49,949 bases of DNA from Fimbriimonadaceae bacterium (GTDB taxonomy: Bacteria; Armatimonadota; Fimbriimonadia; Fimbriimonadales; Fimbriimonadaceae). Below, piece after piece: positions 43,344 through 49,949 of this stretch. The stretch spans positions 1 through 49,949 of the forward strand of contig JAHBTC010000004.1 of the NCBI GenBank assembly GCA_019638835.1, in the 5' to 3' direction. The translations under genes were made by a program, and so were the position numbers. The notes beneath the pieces are model-generated. The model ran no database searches. It worked only from the letters and a program-made list of their open reading frames with translations, and was not told the origin of the DNA. Each line of letters begins with the position of its first letter. Positions within the stretch are counted from its first letter, which is position 1.

Positions 43344-43370
43344 TCCTCGTGAGAGAAATCTCAAGACGCC

Positions 43371-44600
43371 ATGAAAGTCTTTGCCCTTACGCTCCAAACG
43401 GGGCCAGGGACGGACGCTCCGGCTAATCGAGAACCGGTCTCGGAAGGCTTCAGCCAGACCTTGAGTCAAGCAGAAGAGAGTCTTTCAAAGCCGGTGAGCA
43501 TTGAGGAAGAGTCGGCCACGCCTGATGTGCCAACCGAAGAGAATCTGGACCTCAAAGCGCTTGATGCCGTGAACGCGCTGTCATTGGTCGGGATGAATCC
43601 TGTCACAGGATTGGTCATCGCTTCGATCGCCTCGCTTGTCGCACCAAGCGACGGTAGCCCTGCGCCTTCCGGGCAGAGAGTTTCAGCGATCGGAACTCCC
43701 CTCGCGTCCGACCAAACATTCCCGGTCTCCGCACTAGAGCCTCAAGGTACTTCCACCAACCCAGAACTAACCTCACCCGAACAATTGATATTGAAGTCAG
43801 TTGAGGTGTCTCAACCTCAGGGCATGACTTCGCAAGCTGCCACAGAAACTGTCGGAAACAAACTCGTGACTCAAACGCGGCAAGGACACGGTGCCGTTCA
43901 ACCGGAAGTTGCTGCTCCGGAGGTTATCAATTCTAGCGAAGCAAAAGTGGATCGTCATGCAATTCGCATTACCCCGCAAGGCGAAACGAGTAGCCCTGAG
44001 GCGGTGGGATTCGAGGCAACTCGTTCCAGCGATTTAGAGGGAGAAAACCCGTCTGATGGAGAACGAAACTTTGACGACGGAAGTCGCGAGTTGCCTGCTC
44101 AATCTGGGATACACCGCCCTCAACAAACTCAAGCTGAAGGCTTTTCTGCGAGTTTGGATAAGAGCACAGGAGTACGTGACGCTTTACGGTCAATTGCCGA
44201 TCGGATCGTCAACACGGTTGAACTCAAGCCGCAAGGCGAAGTGAAGATTGTTCTTGACTCGATTGACCTTGGCGCGATTACCACAACGGTTCAGATTGAT
44301 GGACCCCGAGTGGACGCACAAATTAAAGTCCAAGACGAGCGTCTCGGCATGGCAATGCATGCCCAACGACAAGAGTTGTTCCATCGCATTGAAGCACGCG
44401 GCCTTTCACTTGACAGTTTTCATGTGGGGCAAGAGAATTCCCTTTCTTCCTCTCATCAACAAGCATCCTCTGAGCAGTTCCGCGAGGGACAACAGCGAGG
44501 CCAATTGATCGCCGCGAACTCCAGTTTGGAGGTTGCCGACACGACTCATACGGGATCCGATTGGAGCCCAACGACCCGATGGATTAATACCATCGCTTAA
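43371..44600 (+). CDS. fliK: Flagellar hook-length control protein FliK-like
   Basis: A 409-residue protein of the FliK type, which measures hook length and switches export to filament subunits. The first 260 residues are Ser/Thr/Pro/Glu-rich and probably disordered, as usual for the ruler part. Residues 265-345 are the Flg_hook domain: RDALRSIADRIVNTVELKPQ, GEVKIVLDSIDLGAITTTVQ and RQELFHRIEARGLSLDSFHV. The extreme C-terminus ends with WINTIA. It is the first gene of the flagellar cluster; flgD starts 5 bases after the stop. The FliK family diverges a lot, but the domain and context agree. Confidence 0.88.
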   Translation: MKVFALTLQTGPGTDAPANREPVSEGFSQTLSQAEESLSKPVSIEEESATPDVPTEENLDLKALDAVNALSLVGMNPVTGLVIASIASLVAPSDGSPAPSGQRVSAIGTPLASDQTFPVSALEPQGTSTNPELTSPEQLILKSVEVSQPQGMTSQAATETVGNKLVTQTRQGHGAVQPEVAAPEVINSSEAKVDRHAIRITPQGETSSPEAVGFEATRSSDLEGENPSDGERNFDDGSRELPAQSGIHRPQQTQAEGFSASLDKSTGVRDALRSIADRIVNTVELKPQGEVKIVLDSIDLGAITTTVQIDGPRVDAQIKVQDERLGMAMHAQRQELFHRIEARGLSLDSFHVGQENSLSSSHQQASSEQFREGQQRGQLIAANSSLEVADTTHTGSDWSPTTRWINTIA

Positions 44601-44604
44601 CGCC

Positions 44605-45009
44605 ATGAACGTAACCGATGTCACGACAATGACTGGGTTCCAGACGCCCGGTGCGAAAGCCAAGAACGAGTTTGATATGCAGACATTCTTGCGCCTTCTC
44701 ACCGTGCAGTTGGCCACTCAAAACCCGCTCGAACCAATGAGCGACCGCGACTTCTTTGCCCAGTTGGCTCAACTCGGCCAAGTGGACGGCATAACGAAAC
44801 TTCAGGAGAGCCAATCCCTCACGACAGCAACGTCGATGATCGGCAAAGTTGCCACCGGCGATCGAACGAAGAACGGACTCTCCGAAACCATCTCTGGTGT
44901 CGTCGAAGGAGTAGTCGTTCGGACTGAAGGCACGATGGTCGCGGTCCGATTATCGAATGGGGAGCGCGTCGAACTGAACCTCAACTCCGTCAAGGAAGTC
45001 ACGAGTTAG
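44605..45009 (+). CDS. flgD: Flagellar hook capping protein FlgD
   Basis: A 134-residue FlgD, the cap scaffold under which hook subunits polymerise. The N-terminal motif FLRLLTVQLATQNPLEPMSDRDFFAQLAQL is the family signature, with the conserved QNPLEPM at its heart. The rest (SMIGKVATGDRTKNGLSETI, GVVEGVVVRTEGTMVAVRLS) is a small barrel like the tudor-like part; the Ig-like domain of larger FlgD proteins (about 230 residues) is missing, so this is a short form. The ATG at 44605 is five bases after the fliK stop. Confidence 0.92.
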   Translation: MNVTDVTTMTGFQTPGAKAKNEFDMQTFLRLLTVQLATQNPLEPMSDRDFFAQLAQLGQVDGITKLQESQSLTTATSMIGKVATGDRTKNGLSETISGVVEGVVVRTEGTMVAVRLSNGERVELNLNSVKEVTS

Positions 45010-45015
45010 CCACGG

Positions 45016-45396
45016 ATGAGCACAATCGCAAACGCCAAGATTCAGCAGTTAGTGCAACCGACCCCGGTTGCACCGACTCGTAATGCGCCCGTCACCTCGA
45101 CGCCAGGCACGGCAAGTACGGACTTCCAAAACGTCCTTGCGGACCGGCTCAAAGTGAGTGGCCACGCCCAGACCCGCCTCGCGAGCCGGGACATTCAGTT
45201 GGATTCTGGCCAATGGGAGCGAGTGCTGGATGGTGTCGATCGGGCGGCCACGAAAGGGGCTCGCGAATCGCTTGTGCTAATCGATGACGTAGCCCTTCTT
45301 GTGAGTGTTAAGAACCGCACGGTGATCACCGCTGTGGATCAAGCCAATCTGAAAGAAAACGTGTTCACGAACATTGACAGCGCGGTCATTGTTTAG
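45016..45396 (+). CDS. Flagellar operon protein (TIGR02530-like)
   Basis: A 126-residue protein that matches the small proteins found between flgD and flgE in many bacteria. After an unstructured N-terminus (30 residues of Pro/Thr) come FQNVLADRLKVSGHAQTRLA, SRDIQLDSGQWERVLDGVDR, AATKGARESLVLIDDVALLV and SVKNRTVITAVDQANLKENVF, with the conserved SxHAxxRL-like and NRTVITA segments. Function unknown, presumed in hook assembly. The ATG is 6 bases after the flgD stop. Confidence 0.85.
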   Translation: MSTIANAKIQQLVQPTPVAPTRNAPVTSTPGTASTDFQNVLADRLKVSGHAQTRLASRDIQLDSGQWERVLDGVDRAATKGARESLVLIDDVALLVSVKNRTVITAVDQANLKENVFTNIDSAVIV

Positions 45397-45444
45397 CGTA
45401 CACCACGACCTGTCATTCGAAACTCACATTTGTCAATCCCGGGA

Positions 45445-45489
45445 CTTCGGCACAAGCCGAGGACGGTGTCATCCATCCGAAGCATGGAT
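45445..45489 (+). other. Two hairpins in the flgE leader
   Basis: The 152-base gap 45397-45548 contains no gene. CTTCGGC, loop ACAA, GCCGAGG (45445-45462) and ATCCAT, loop CCGAAGC, ATGGAT (45471-45489) form two adjacent hairpins. It does not fit the cyclic-di-GMP (GEMM) consensus. It may be a structured leader of the flgE message. Confidence 0.4.
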
Positions 45490-45548
45490 CGGCGACGAAA
45501 TGGGAGTTTCTCCGACCGCAATCAACTACTGGGAAGAGAACAAAAAAC

Positions 45549-46802
45549 ATGCTTCAAGCAATGCTCGCGGGAGTCGCGTCTATCAAGGCGCAACAATCCC
45601 GCATGAACGTCATAGGGAACAACCTCGCAAACGTCAACACGACGGCTTACAAAAAGAACCGCGTGAGTTTTAGCGAGATGATGTCGCAAACCGTTCGAGG
45701 TGCAACCCGACCGACTGACTCGACAGGTGGTATCAACCCTGTCCAATATGGTCTTGGCGTTCTCGTTTCGGGAACAGATACCGATAACCTACAAGGAAGT
45801 CTGAACGCAACGAACCGGCCCACAGACTTTGCCATTCAAGGAAACGGATTCTTTGTCACGTCTAACGGCGCGGCGACTTCCTACACAAGGGACGGAACCT
45901 TCAACCTTGACTCCTTAGGCTATCTTGTTCACCAGGCCACTGGTGACCGACTCTTGGGATATTCGGCCGATCCAATTGATGGCTCAATCGATACGAACTT
46001 GCCGCTTACGGCTGACTCCGCCCTTCAGATTCCGATAGGGTCGCGAACAGCGGTGCAACAGACTTCTTACATCTTGTGGGCTGGTAATCTCGATGCGCGG
46101 GCCTTTTCCACGACTGGAACGACCAATGTCAACTCGCTTGTTCGAGTCGTTGATCCGCTCGGCGGCGAGCACGATGTAACGATCTCGTTTACCGAATCTG
46201 CCACACCGAACCAATGGAACTGGTCTGTCAACGGCCAAGCTCCCACCGGTGCGTCCGGCAACGGGACACTGACATTTGACCCGACCACAGGATCCCTCTC
46301 CTCAGGTTCGCCGGCAACGATCACTGTCACCCCAGATTCGGCTACGGGAATCGCGCCTTTCGATGTTTCAATGAACTTCGATTCGTTTAGTCAGTTGGCC
46401 ACGGACTCGCAGATTCAGGCCGCTAACCAAAACGGATACACGCCGGGCGCACTCCAAAGCTTCTCGGTGGGCGCCGATGGTTTGATCTCCGGGATTTACT
46501 CAAACGGATTGACCCGTCCCATTGGCATCATGGCGATGGCCGTGTTCTCCAACCCGAATGGATTAGAGAGGGCAGGGAACAACCAATGGAAGGAATCGGA
46601 GAACTCCGGCATTGCCTCTATTGGCGCACCTCGCACAGGTGGGCGGGGTGTCATCAATGCAGGCTTCCTTGAGCAATCGAATGTAGATATCGGTAATGAG
46701 TTCACCGACATGATCGTGACGCAACGCGGATTCCAAGCGAATACGCGAGTTGTCACGACAGTCGATGAGATGCTTCAAGATCTCATCAACATCAAGCGAT
46801 AA
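45549..46802 (+). CDS. flgE: Flagellar hook protein FlgE
   Basis: A 417-residue hook subunit that polymerises into the universal joint of the flagellum. The N-terminal helix MLQAMLAGVASIKAQQSRMN and NVIGNNLANVNTTAYKKNRV are the D0 signature, and the C-terminal helix TDMIVTQRGFQANTRVVTTV, DEMLQDLINIKR closes D0. The middle holds D1 (FAIQGNGFFVTSNGAATSYT, RDGTFNLDSLGYLVH) and D2 (VDPLGGEHDVTISFTESATP, NGTLTFDPTTGSL). GAAGAGA is a weak ribosome binding site. It follows a 152-base structured leader and precedes a paralogue of its own D2 domain. Confidence 0.97.
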   Translation: MLQAMLAGVASIKAQQSRMNVIGNNLANVNTTAYKKNRVSFSEMMSQTVRGATRPTDSTGGINPVQYGLGVLVSGTDTDNLQGSLNATNRPTDFAIQGNGFFVTSNGAATSYTRDGTFNLDSLGYLVHQATGDRLLGYSADPIDGSIDTNLPLTADSALQIPIGSRTAVQQTSYILWAGNLDARAFSTTGTTNVNSLVRVVDPLGGEHDVTISFTESATPNQWNWSVNGQAPTGASGNGTLTFDPTTGSLSSGSPATITVTPDSATGIAPFDVSMNFDSFSQLATDSQIQAANQNGYTPGALQSFSVGADGLISGIYSNGLTRPIGIMAMAVFSNPNGLERAGNNQWKESENSGIASIGAPRTGGRGVINAGFLEQSNVDIGNEFTDMIVTQRGFQANTRVVTTVDEMLQDLINIKR

Positions 46803-46826
46803 GCCAGTAGGATTGGCACGATTCTT

Positions 46827-46861
46827 GCGGCGGGAAGGGCATGAGTGCTCTTTCCCGCCGC
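46827..46861 (+). promoter_or_regulatory. Hairpin enclosing the ribosome binding site and start codon of the FlgE-like orphan
   Basis: GCGGCGGGAA (46827-46836) pairs perfectly with TTCCCGCCGC (46852-46861). The region GGAAGGGC and the ATG at 46841 lie inside the loop and the left arm. It begins 25 bases after the flgE stop. It is a terminator for flgE, a switch that hides the start of the next gene, or both; only GTTGATTTT follows the stem. Confidence 0.65.
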
Positions 46862-47695
46862 GTTGATTTTGGATCGGCCACCACTCAGCCAACTCGGCGG
46901 AGCGAGATACCTCGGAGCAAGTTTGAAGTCATCCCAAACCCTGGAGTACTGATTGAGGGTTCGTCAAATCGGTTTCTACCGATCCGACGAGCACACATTC
47001 ATCTCAACGCGACTGGTGTACTGACGAACTCATTGACAGATCGACCCGTTCTTGGCTGGATGGCTGATGGGATCGGAGCGAACACGCCTAGATCAACCCA
47101 AGAGTTAGGTCAGATTTCTTTACCAACGCACCGCTTTGGTGCTGAAACAACCACTCACATTGAATGGCAAGGAACGTTACCATCGCGGGCTCACAGTCAC
47201 GACAAGTTCTTTTACTTTGAGGCTCCAACCAAGGTTCACGACGGTACAGGAGGTGTCGTTCAACTGAGTCTGGCCATTGTGGAGAGCCCTATACCAGATC
47301 AGTGGTCATGGTTTGTAATGGCGATACAAGGGCAGGAAATGCCCAAGATCCTTGCCGGAAAAGGAACACTGGTCTTCGATTCTGCGACTGGTCGCTTGGT
47401 CGCAGGGCACAGTGGTCGAGTTGGGCTACTTTGGGCCGATCTCCATCGACCGGCCGTCGGGATCTCCTTCGACTTCACGTCCATCATCCAAAACCGAGAG
47501 AAACTGAGCGACCTTCGTTGCATGGTGATAGATGGTAAGCCGGGGGTTGCGGTATTGGACTACCGCATCGAGCGTGATGGCGGTGTGTTTATCCGCCTCA
47601 CGAATGGTACGGAAAGGTTGATCGCCCAATTGGCGATCGCGTCAGAAGATGGGCGGCTTACTGGTGGCTCAGTTTCAGTTCGTGCAGTTCGGTAA
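46841..47695 (+). CDS. FlgE outer-domain-like orphan protein
   Basis: A 284-residue protein resembling only the central part of the neighbouring FlgE. Matching pieces, orphan versus FlgE: IEWQGTLPSRA/ILWAGNLDARA, LSLAIVESPIPDQWSWFV/ISFTESATPNQWNWSV, GKGTLVFDSATGRL/GNGTLTFDPTTGSL and VGISFDFTSI/DVSMNFDSF, followed by LTNGTERLIAQLAIA versus YSNGLTRPIGIMAMA. The N- and C-terminal D0 helices needed for polymerisation are absent and replaced by unrelated sequence; it also has no export-type N-terminal helix. It may be a hook accessory or a decaying duplicate, but the frame is open throughout. Function unknown. Confidence 0.7.
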   Translation: MSALSRRVDFGSATTQPTRRSEIPRSKFEVIPNPGVLIEGSSNRFLPIRRAHIHLNATGVLTNSLTDRPVLGWMADGIGANTPRSTQELGQISLPTHRFGAETTTHIEWQGTLPSRAHSHDKFFYFEAPTKVHDGTGGVVQLSLAIVESPIPDQWSWFVMAIQGQEMPKILAGKGTLVFDSATGRLVAGHSGRVGLLWADLHRPAVGISFDFTSIIQNREKLSDLRCMVIDGKPGVAVLDYRIERDGGVFIRLTNGTERLIAQLAIASEDGRLTGGSVSVRAVR

Positions 47696-47704
47696 AACGG
47701 ATGC

Positions 47705-48088
47705 ATGCGCGAAACTCACCGAACGGATGCGGCGCCAGCGGCAATCGGACCCTATTCTCAAGCCGTTAGGGCACGGGGCACCTTCGTCTTTTTGAGCGGT
47801 CAAATCCCACTGACCCCGAGCGGCGAGAAACGAGTAAGTTCGATTGAAGAGCAGACCGAGCAAGTCTGTATGAATATCAAAGGGCTGCTTGGCTCCATGG
47901 GTTTGGGAGTTGACAACATTGCCAAGACCACCATCTTCCTAAGCTCGATGGAGCATTTCCAAACCGTAAATGCCGTGTACGGTGCGCATATGGGCGATCA
48001 GCCTCCGGCCCGATCAACGGTTGCAGTTGCGGGTTTGCCGCTCGGAGTCGATGTCGAGATTGAGTGCATCGCCGTGATTCCGGACTGA
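47705..48088 (+). CDS. ridA: RidA-family reactive-intermediate deaminase
   Basis: A 127-residue YjgF/YER057c/UK114 protein. RidA hydrolyses reactive enamine/imine intermediates formed by PLP enzymes. The signature AIGPYSQAVRARGTFVFLSG, the catalytic Arg in QPPARSTVAV and the Glu in VEIECIAVIP are all kept, so activity as an imine deaminase is likely. The start codon is preceded by a TAAAAC-like box overlapping the previous stop; the next gene begins 6 bases after the stop. Confidence 0.93.
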   Translation: MRETHRTDAAPAAIGPYSQAVRARGTFVFLSGQIPLTPSGEKRVSSIEEQTEQVCMNIKGLLGSMGLGVDNIAKTTIFLSSMEHFQTVNAVYGAHMGDQPPARSTVAVAGLPLGVDVEIECIAVIPD

Positions 48089-48094
48089 TAGAGA

Positions 48095-49009
48095 TTGAAA
48101 AGGGTCGTTTCAGTTAGCCTTGGTTCTTCCAAGAGGGACAAAGTGGCGATAGTTACTTTGTTCGGCGAAGAGTATCAGATTGAACGAAGAGGTACTGATG
48201 GAGATCGAGATGCGTTCGTTCGGTTACTTGAAGATCTGGATGGCGAAGTAGATGCTATAGGGATAGGTGGGGCAGATCTCTATGTCGTCAGCGGCGAAAG
48301 GAAGTACGAGTTTCGGGAAATTCGGTCACTCATTTCCGTTGTAAAGGAGACCCCCATTGTTGACGGGTCCGGATTGAAACACACTTTGGAGAGGGAAGCG
48401 ATCCGTTGGCTTGGTCGGGAGCGTGTCATTGATTGGCCGAACACCCATGTTCTATTAGTTTCAGCCGTTGACCGATACGGAATGGCGCAGGCCCTTGATG
48501 AGGCCGGTGCCCATGTGGTCTACGGCGACCTTCTGTTTGGTCTTGGACTCCCGCTTCCAGTTCGCTCATATGAAGGCGTCAAAAAGATCGCCCATGTGGC
48601 CCTCCCCTTGATTACGAAGCTTCCGCTTCAGTGGTTCTATCCCACGGGTGCGAAACAAGAAACCCGGGCCCCGAAGCACCCCAAGGCATTTGCTGAGGCA
48701 TCGGTGATCGCCGGGGACTGGCACTACATTAGGCGCTACGCACCGGATGATCTATCGGGAAAGACAGTGATAACGCAGACCGTAAGAAGTGCCGATCTCG
48801 ACTGGTTAAGAACAACGGGCGCAACTCAGGTCATCACGACGACGCCAGTGATAGATGGGGAAACCTTCGCCACAAATGTGATGGAAGCAGTGATCGTTGC
48901 GATGTTAGGAAAGCCCGCCGATCAAGTGTCAGAAAACGACTTCCTAGAGACCTTGGCGAAACTAGACTGGCACCCCACCATCATCCCTTTGAGTAGCCCG
49001 GTAGACTGA
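48095..49009 (+). CDS. Conserved protein commonly annotated quinate 5-dehydrogenase, function unknown
   Basis: A 304-residue protein that starts at TTG. It opens KRVVSVSLGSSKRDKVAIVT, has DAIGIGGADLYVVSGERKYE, TPIVDGSGLKHTLEREAI, then VLLVSAVDRYGMAQALDEAG and GKTVITQTVRSADLDWLRTT, ending with a conserved TTTPVIDGETFATNVMEAVI. Parts read as a Rossmann-like fold, but no GxGxxG NAD-binding loop of the usual type is seen, and the commonly copied name quinate 5-dehydrogenase is not supported by motifs. It lies between ridA and an acyl-ACP-reductase-like gene with short spacing, so the three probably form an operon. Confidence 0.6.
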   Translation: MKRVVSVSLGSSKRDKVAIVTLFGEEYQIERRGTDGDRDAFVRLLEDLDGEVDAIGIGGADLYVVSGERKYEFREIRSLISVVKETPIVDGSGLKHTLEREAIRWLGRERVIDWPNTHVLLVSAVDRYGMAQALDEAGAHVVYGDLLFGLGLPLPVRSYEGVKKIAHVALPLITKLPLQWFYPTGAKQETRAPKHPKAFAEASVIAGDWHYIRRYAPDDLSGKTVITQTVRSADLDWLRTTGATQVITTTPVIDGETFATNVMEAVIVAMLGKPADQVSENDFLETLAKLDWHPTIIPLSSPVD

Positions 49010-49017
49010 CGGGCATC

Positions 49018-49949
49018 TTGAACCGATTCGCGTTCGTGCTCCATCCGATTTCCGTCAAGGACACGGCTCGGAAGTATCCGATTGCCAAGTACCTACCGGA
49101 TTCTTGGGTGGAGTCCGCGATGGCAAAGATGTCACCGAGATTGGTGAGCGAGATCACGGGGATCACGGGCAAGAATGGATCGGAGGCCTCCGGAGTTTTC
49201 ATCGGGTTACCTCTCACGCCTCGCCAAATGATCGAGACTTTGCCTCTTGAAAGGGTTTATGACCGGATTGTTCAGTGTGCGGAACTGGCCCACAGGGAAG
49301 GGGCCAAGATTATCGGTCTCGGAGCGTTCACTAGCGTTGTCGGAGACGGTGGGATCACGGTTGCGAATCGTAGCCCGATTGCGGTTACGACAGGAAACTC
49401 CTACACGGTTGCAACGGCGATCCAAGGCACTTTGAAGGCATGCGAGTTGCTCGGAATCAATCTGGAGGAAGCACATTTGGCTGTCGTGGGAGCGACCGGC
49501 TCAATCGGTAAGACCTGTGCAACGCTTCTTTCGCCTTCATTCGCGCGAACCTATCTCGTTGGCCGTGATCAAGCAAGAACGGAGGAGTTGGCCGTCTCCC
49601 TGACAAACGCTCGTGGGACAACCGATATTGAGGTGATTCGGGATGCCGACGTCATAGTTACGGTGACTAGTAGCGATTCGGAAGTCATTGAGCCAGCCCA
49701 TTTAAAAGTGGGAGCCGTAGTCTGCGATGTCGCTCGACCGCGCGATGTATCGGTGAGAGTGGCAAAGGAGAGACCTGATGTGCTCGTCATTGAAGGTGGT
49801 GTCGTGGCGGTTCCGGGCGAGGTTGATTTTCGGTTCAACTTCGGCTTTCCGCCCAAGACGTCTTATGCGTGCATGGCCGAAACCATGATGCTTGCGCTTG
49901 AAGGAAGATATGAAAACTTCACTTTGGGTAAAGACGTATCGCCGGAGCA
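49018..49949 (+). CDS. Acyl-ACP reductase-like protein (3'-truncated by window end)
   Basis: The first 310 residues of a protein related to the cyanobacterial long-chain acyl-ACP reductase, which makes fatty aldehydes. It starts with TTG (RFAFVLHPISVKDTARKYPI). The order IIGLGAFTSVVGDGGITV, TTGNSYTVATAIQGTLKACE, VVGATGSIGKTCATLLS (nucleotide-binding loop), IEGGVVAVPGEVDF, and YACMAETMMLALEGRYENFT matches that enzyme closely; the Cys in YACMAET corresponds to the proposed acyl-thioester Cys. The N-terminal half differs more, so another acyl or shikimate-like substrate is possible. It follows the unknown gene after 8 bases, pointing to a shared role. Confidence 0.75.
   Translation, partial: MNRFAFVLHPISVKDTARKYPIAKYLPDSWVESAMAKMSPRLVSEITGITGKNGSEASGVFIGLPLTPRQMIETLPLERVYDRIVQCAELAHREGAKIIGLGAFTSVVGDGGITVANRSPIAVTTGNSYTVATAIQGTLKACELLGINLEEAHLAVVGATGSIGKTCATLLSPSFARTYLVGRDQARTEELAVSLTNARGTTDIEVIRDADVIVTVTSSDSEVIEPAHLKVGAVVCDVARPRDVSVRVAKERPDVLVIEGGVVAVPGEVDFRFNFGFPPKTSYACMAETMMLALEGRYENFTLGKDVSPE

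Noticed and set aside
45397-45548. Cyclic-di-GMP (GEMM) riboswitch upstream of flgE
   Set aside because: The location suits it, but the conserved core segments of the GEMM consensus are not present.

Overview
The window looks like chromosomal DNA of a free-living, flagellated, diderm bacterium of moderate GC. The best guess is the Armatimonadota (Fimbriimonadia-like). Lipopolysaccharide precursor synthesis (kdsA), two exported proteins with PEP-CTERM tails, flagellar hook genes and many promoters that appear to give leaderless mRNAs all fit. The phylum assignment is an inference from gene content and style; there is no rRNA here. I saw no tRNA, rRNA, CRISPR array, insertion sequence or phage gene, and genes are tightly packed with no gene-free stretch above 300 bases.

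Layout. 1-5606: a HEAT-repeat gene tail and a translationally coupled histidine-utilisation operon (hutU, hutH, hutG, hutI) converting histidine to glutamate and formamide. 5607-11508: small accessory genes (S4 RNA-binding protein, NTF2-like protein, two VOC proteins, an AraC-type regulator, two exported proteins of unknown role, a Tat-exported phosphoesterase). 11597-15790: a hybrid sensor kinase, a PEP-CTERM protein and a DEAD-box helicase. 15918-17700: an ArsR-type regulator with SRPBCC and PhnB-like VOC genes in a self-regulated operon, then a DinB-like gene. 17808-24827: a YbaY/META exported protein, an S9 peptidase, a second PEP-CTERM protein and clpB. 24884-32071: a divergent leuA/NIL-domain promoter pair, a CE7-type esterase, and a leftward sdhB-dsbD-kdsA group. 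32145-36652: a WecG/TagA glycosyltransferase, a cobalamin adenosyltransferase, a LolA-like protein and an iron-uptake operon feoA-feoB plus a 44-residue Cys-rich membrane protein. 36649-43222 (leftward): a very unusual GH42-like protein with long basic tails, era, a nucleotidyltransferase and a GT4 glycosyltransferase. 43371-47695: flagellar hook genes (fliK, flgD, a TIGR02530-like gene, flgE) followed by an orphan that resembles only the outer domain of FlgE. 47705-49949: ridA, a protein often annotated as quinate 5-dehydrogenase, and a truncated acyl-ACP-reductase-like gene.

Most worth following up: (1) a recurrent TANNNT box 6-8 bases upstream of start codons, without ribosome binding sites, pointing to widespread leaderless transcription; (2) the 1161-residue GH42-like protein with histone-H1/RNase-E-like tails abutting era; (3) the FlgE outer-domain orphan whose start codon lies inside a strong hairpin; (4) the conserved-looking pair of an unknown quinate-dehydrogenase-like protein with an acyl-ACP-reductase-like protein. 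Operons inside the window use ATGA, GTGA, TTGA and TAATG overlaps, so translational coupling is the rule. Stand-alone hairpin terminators separate most units.
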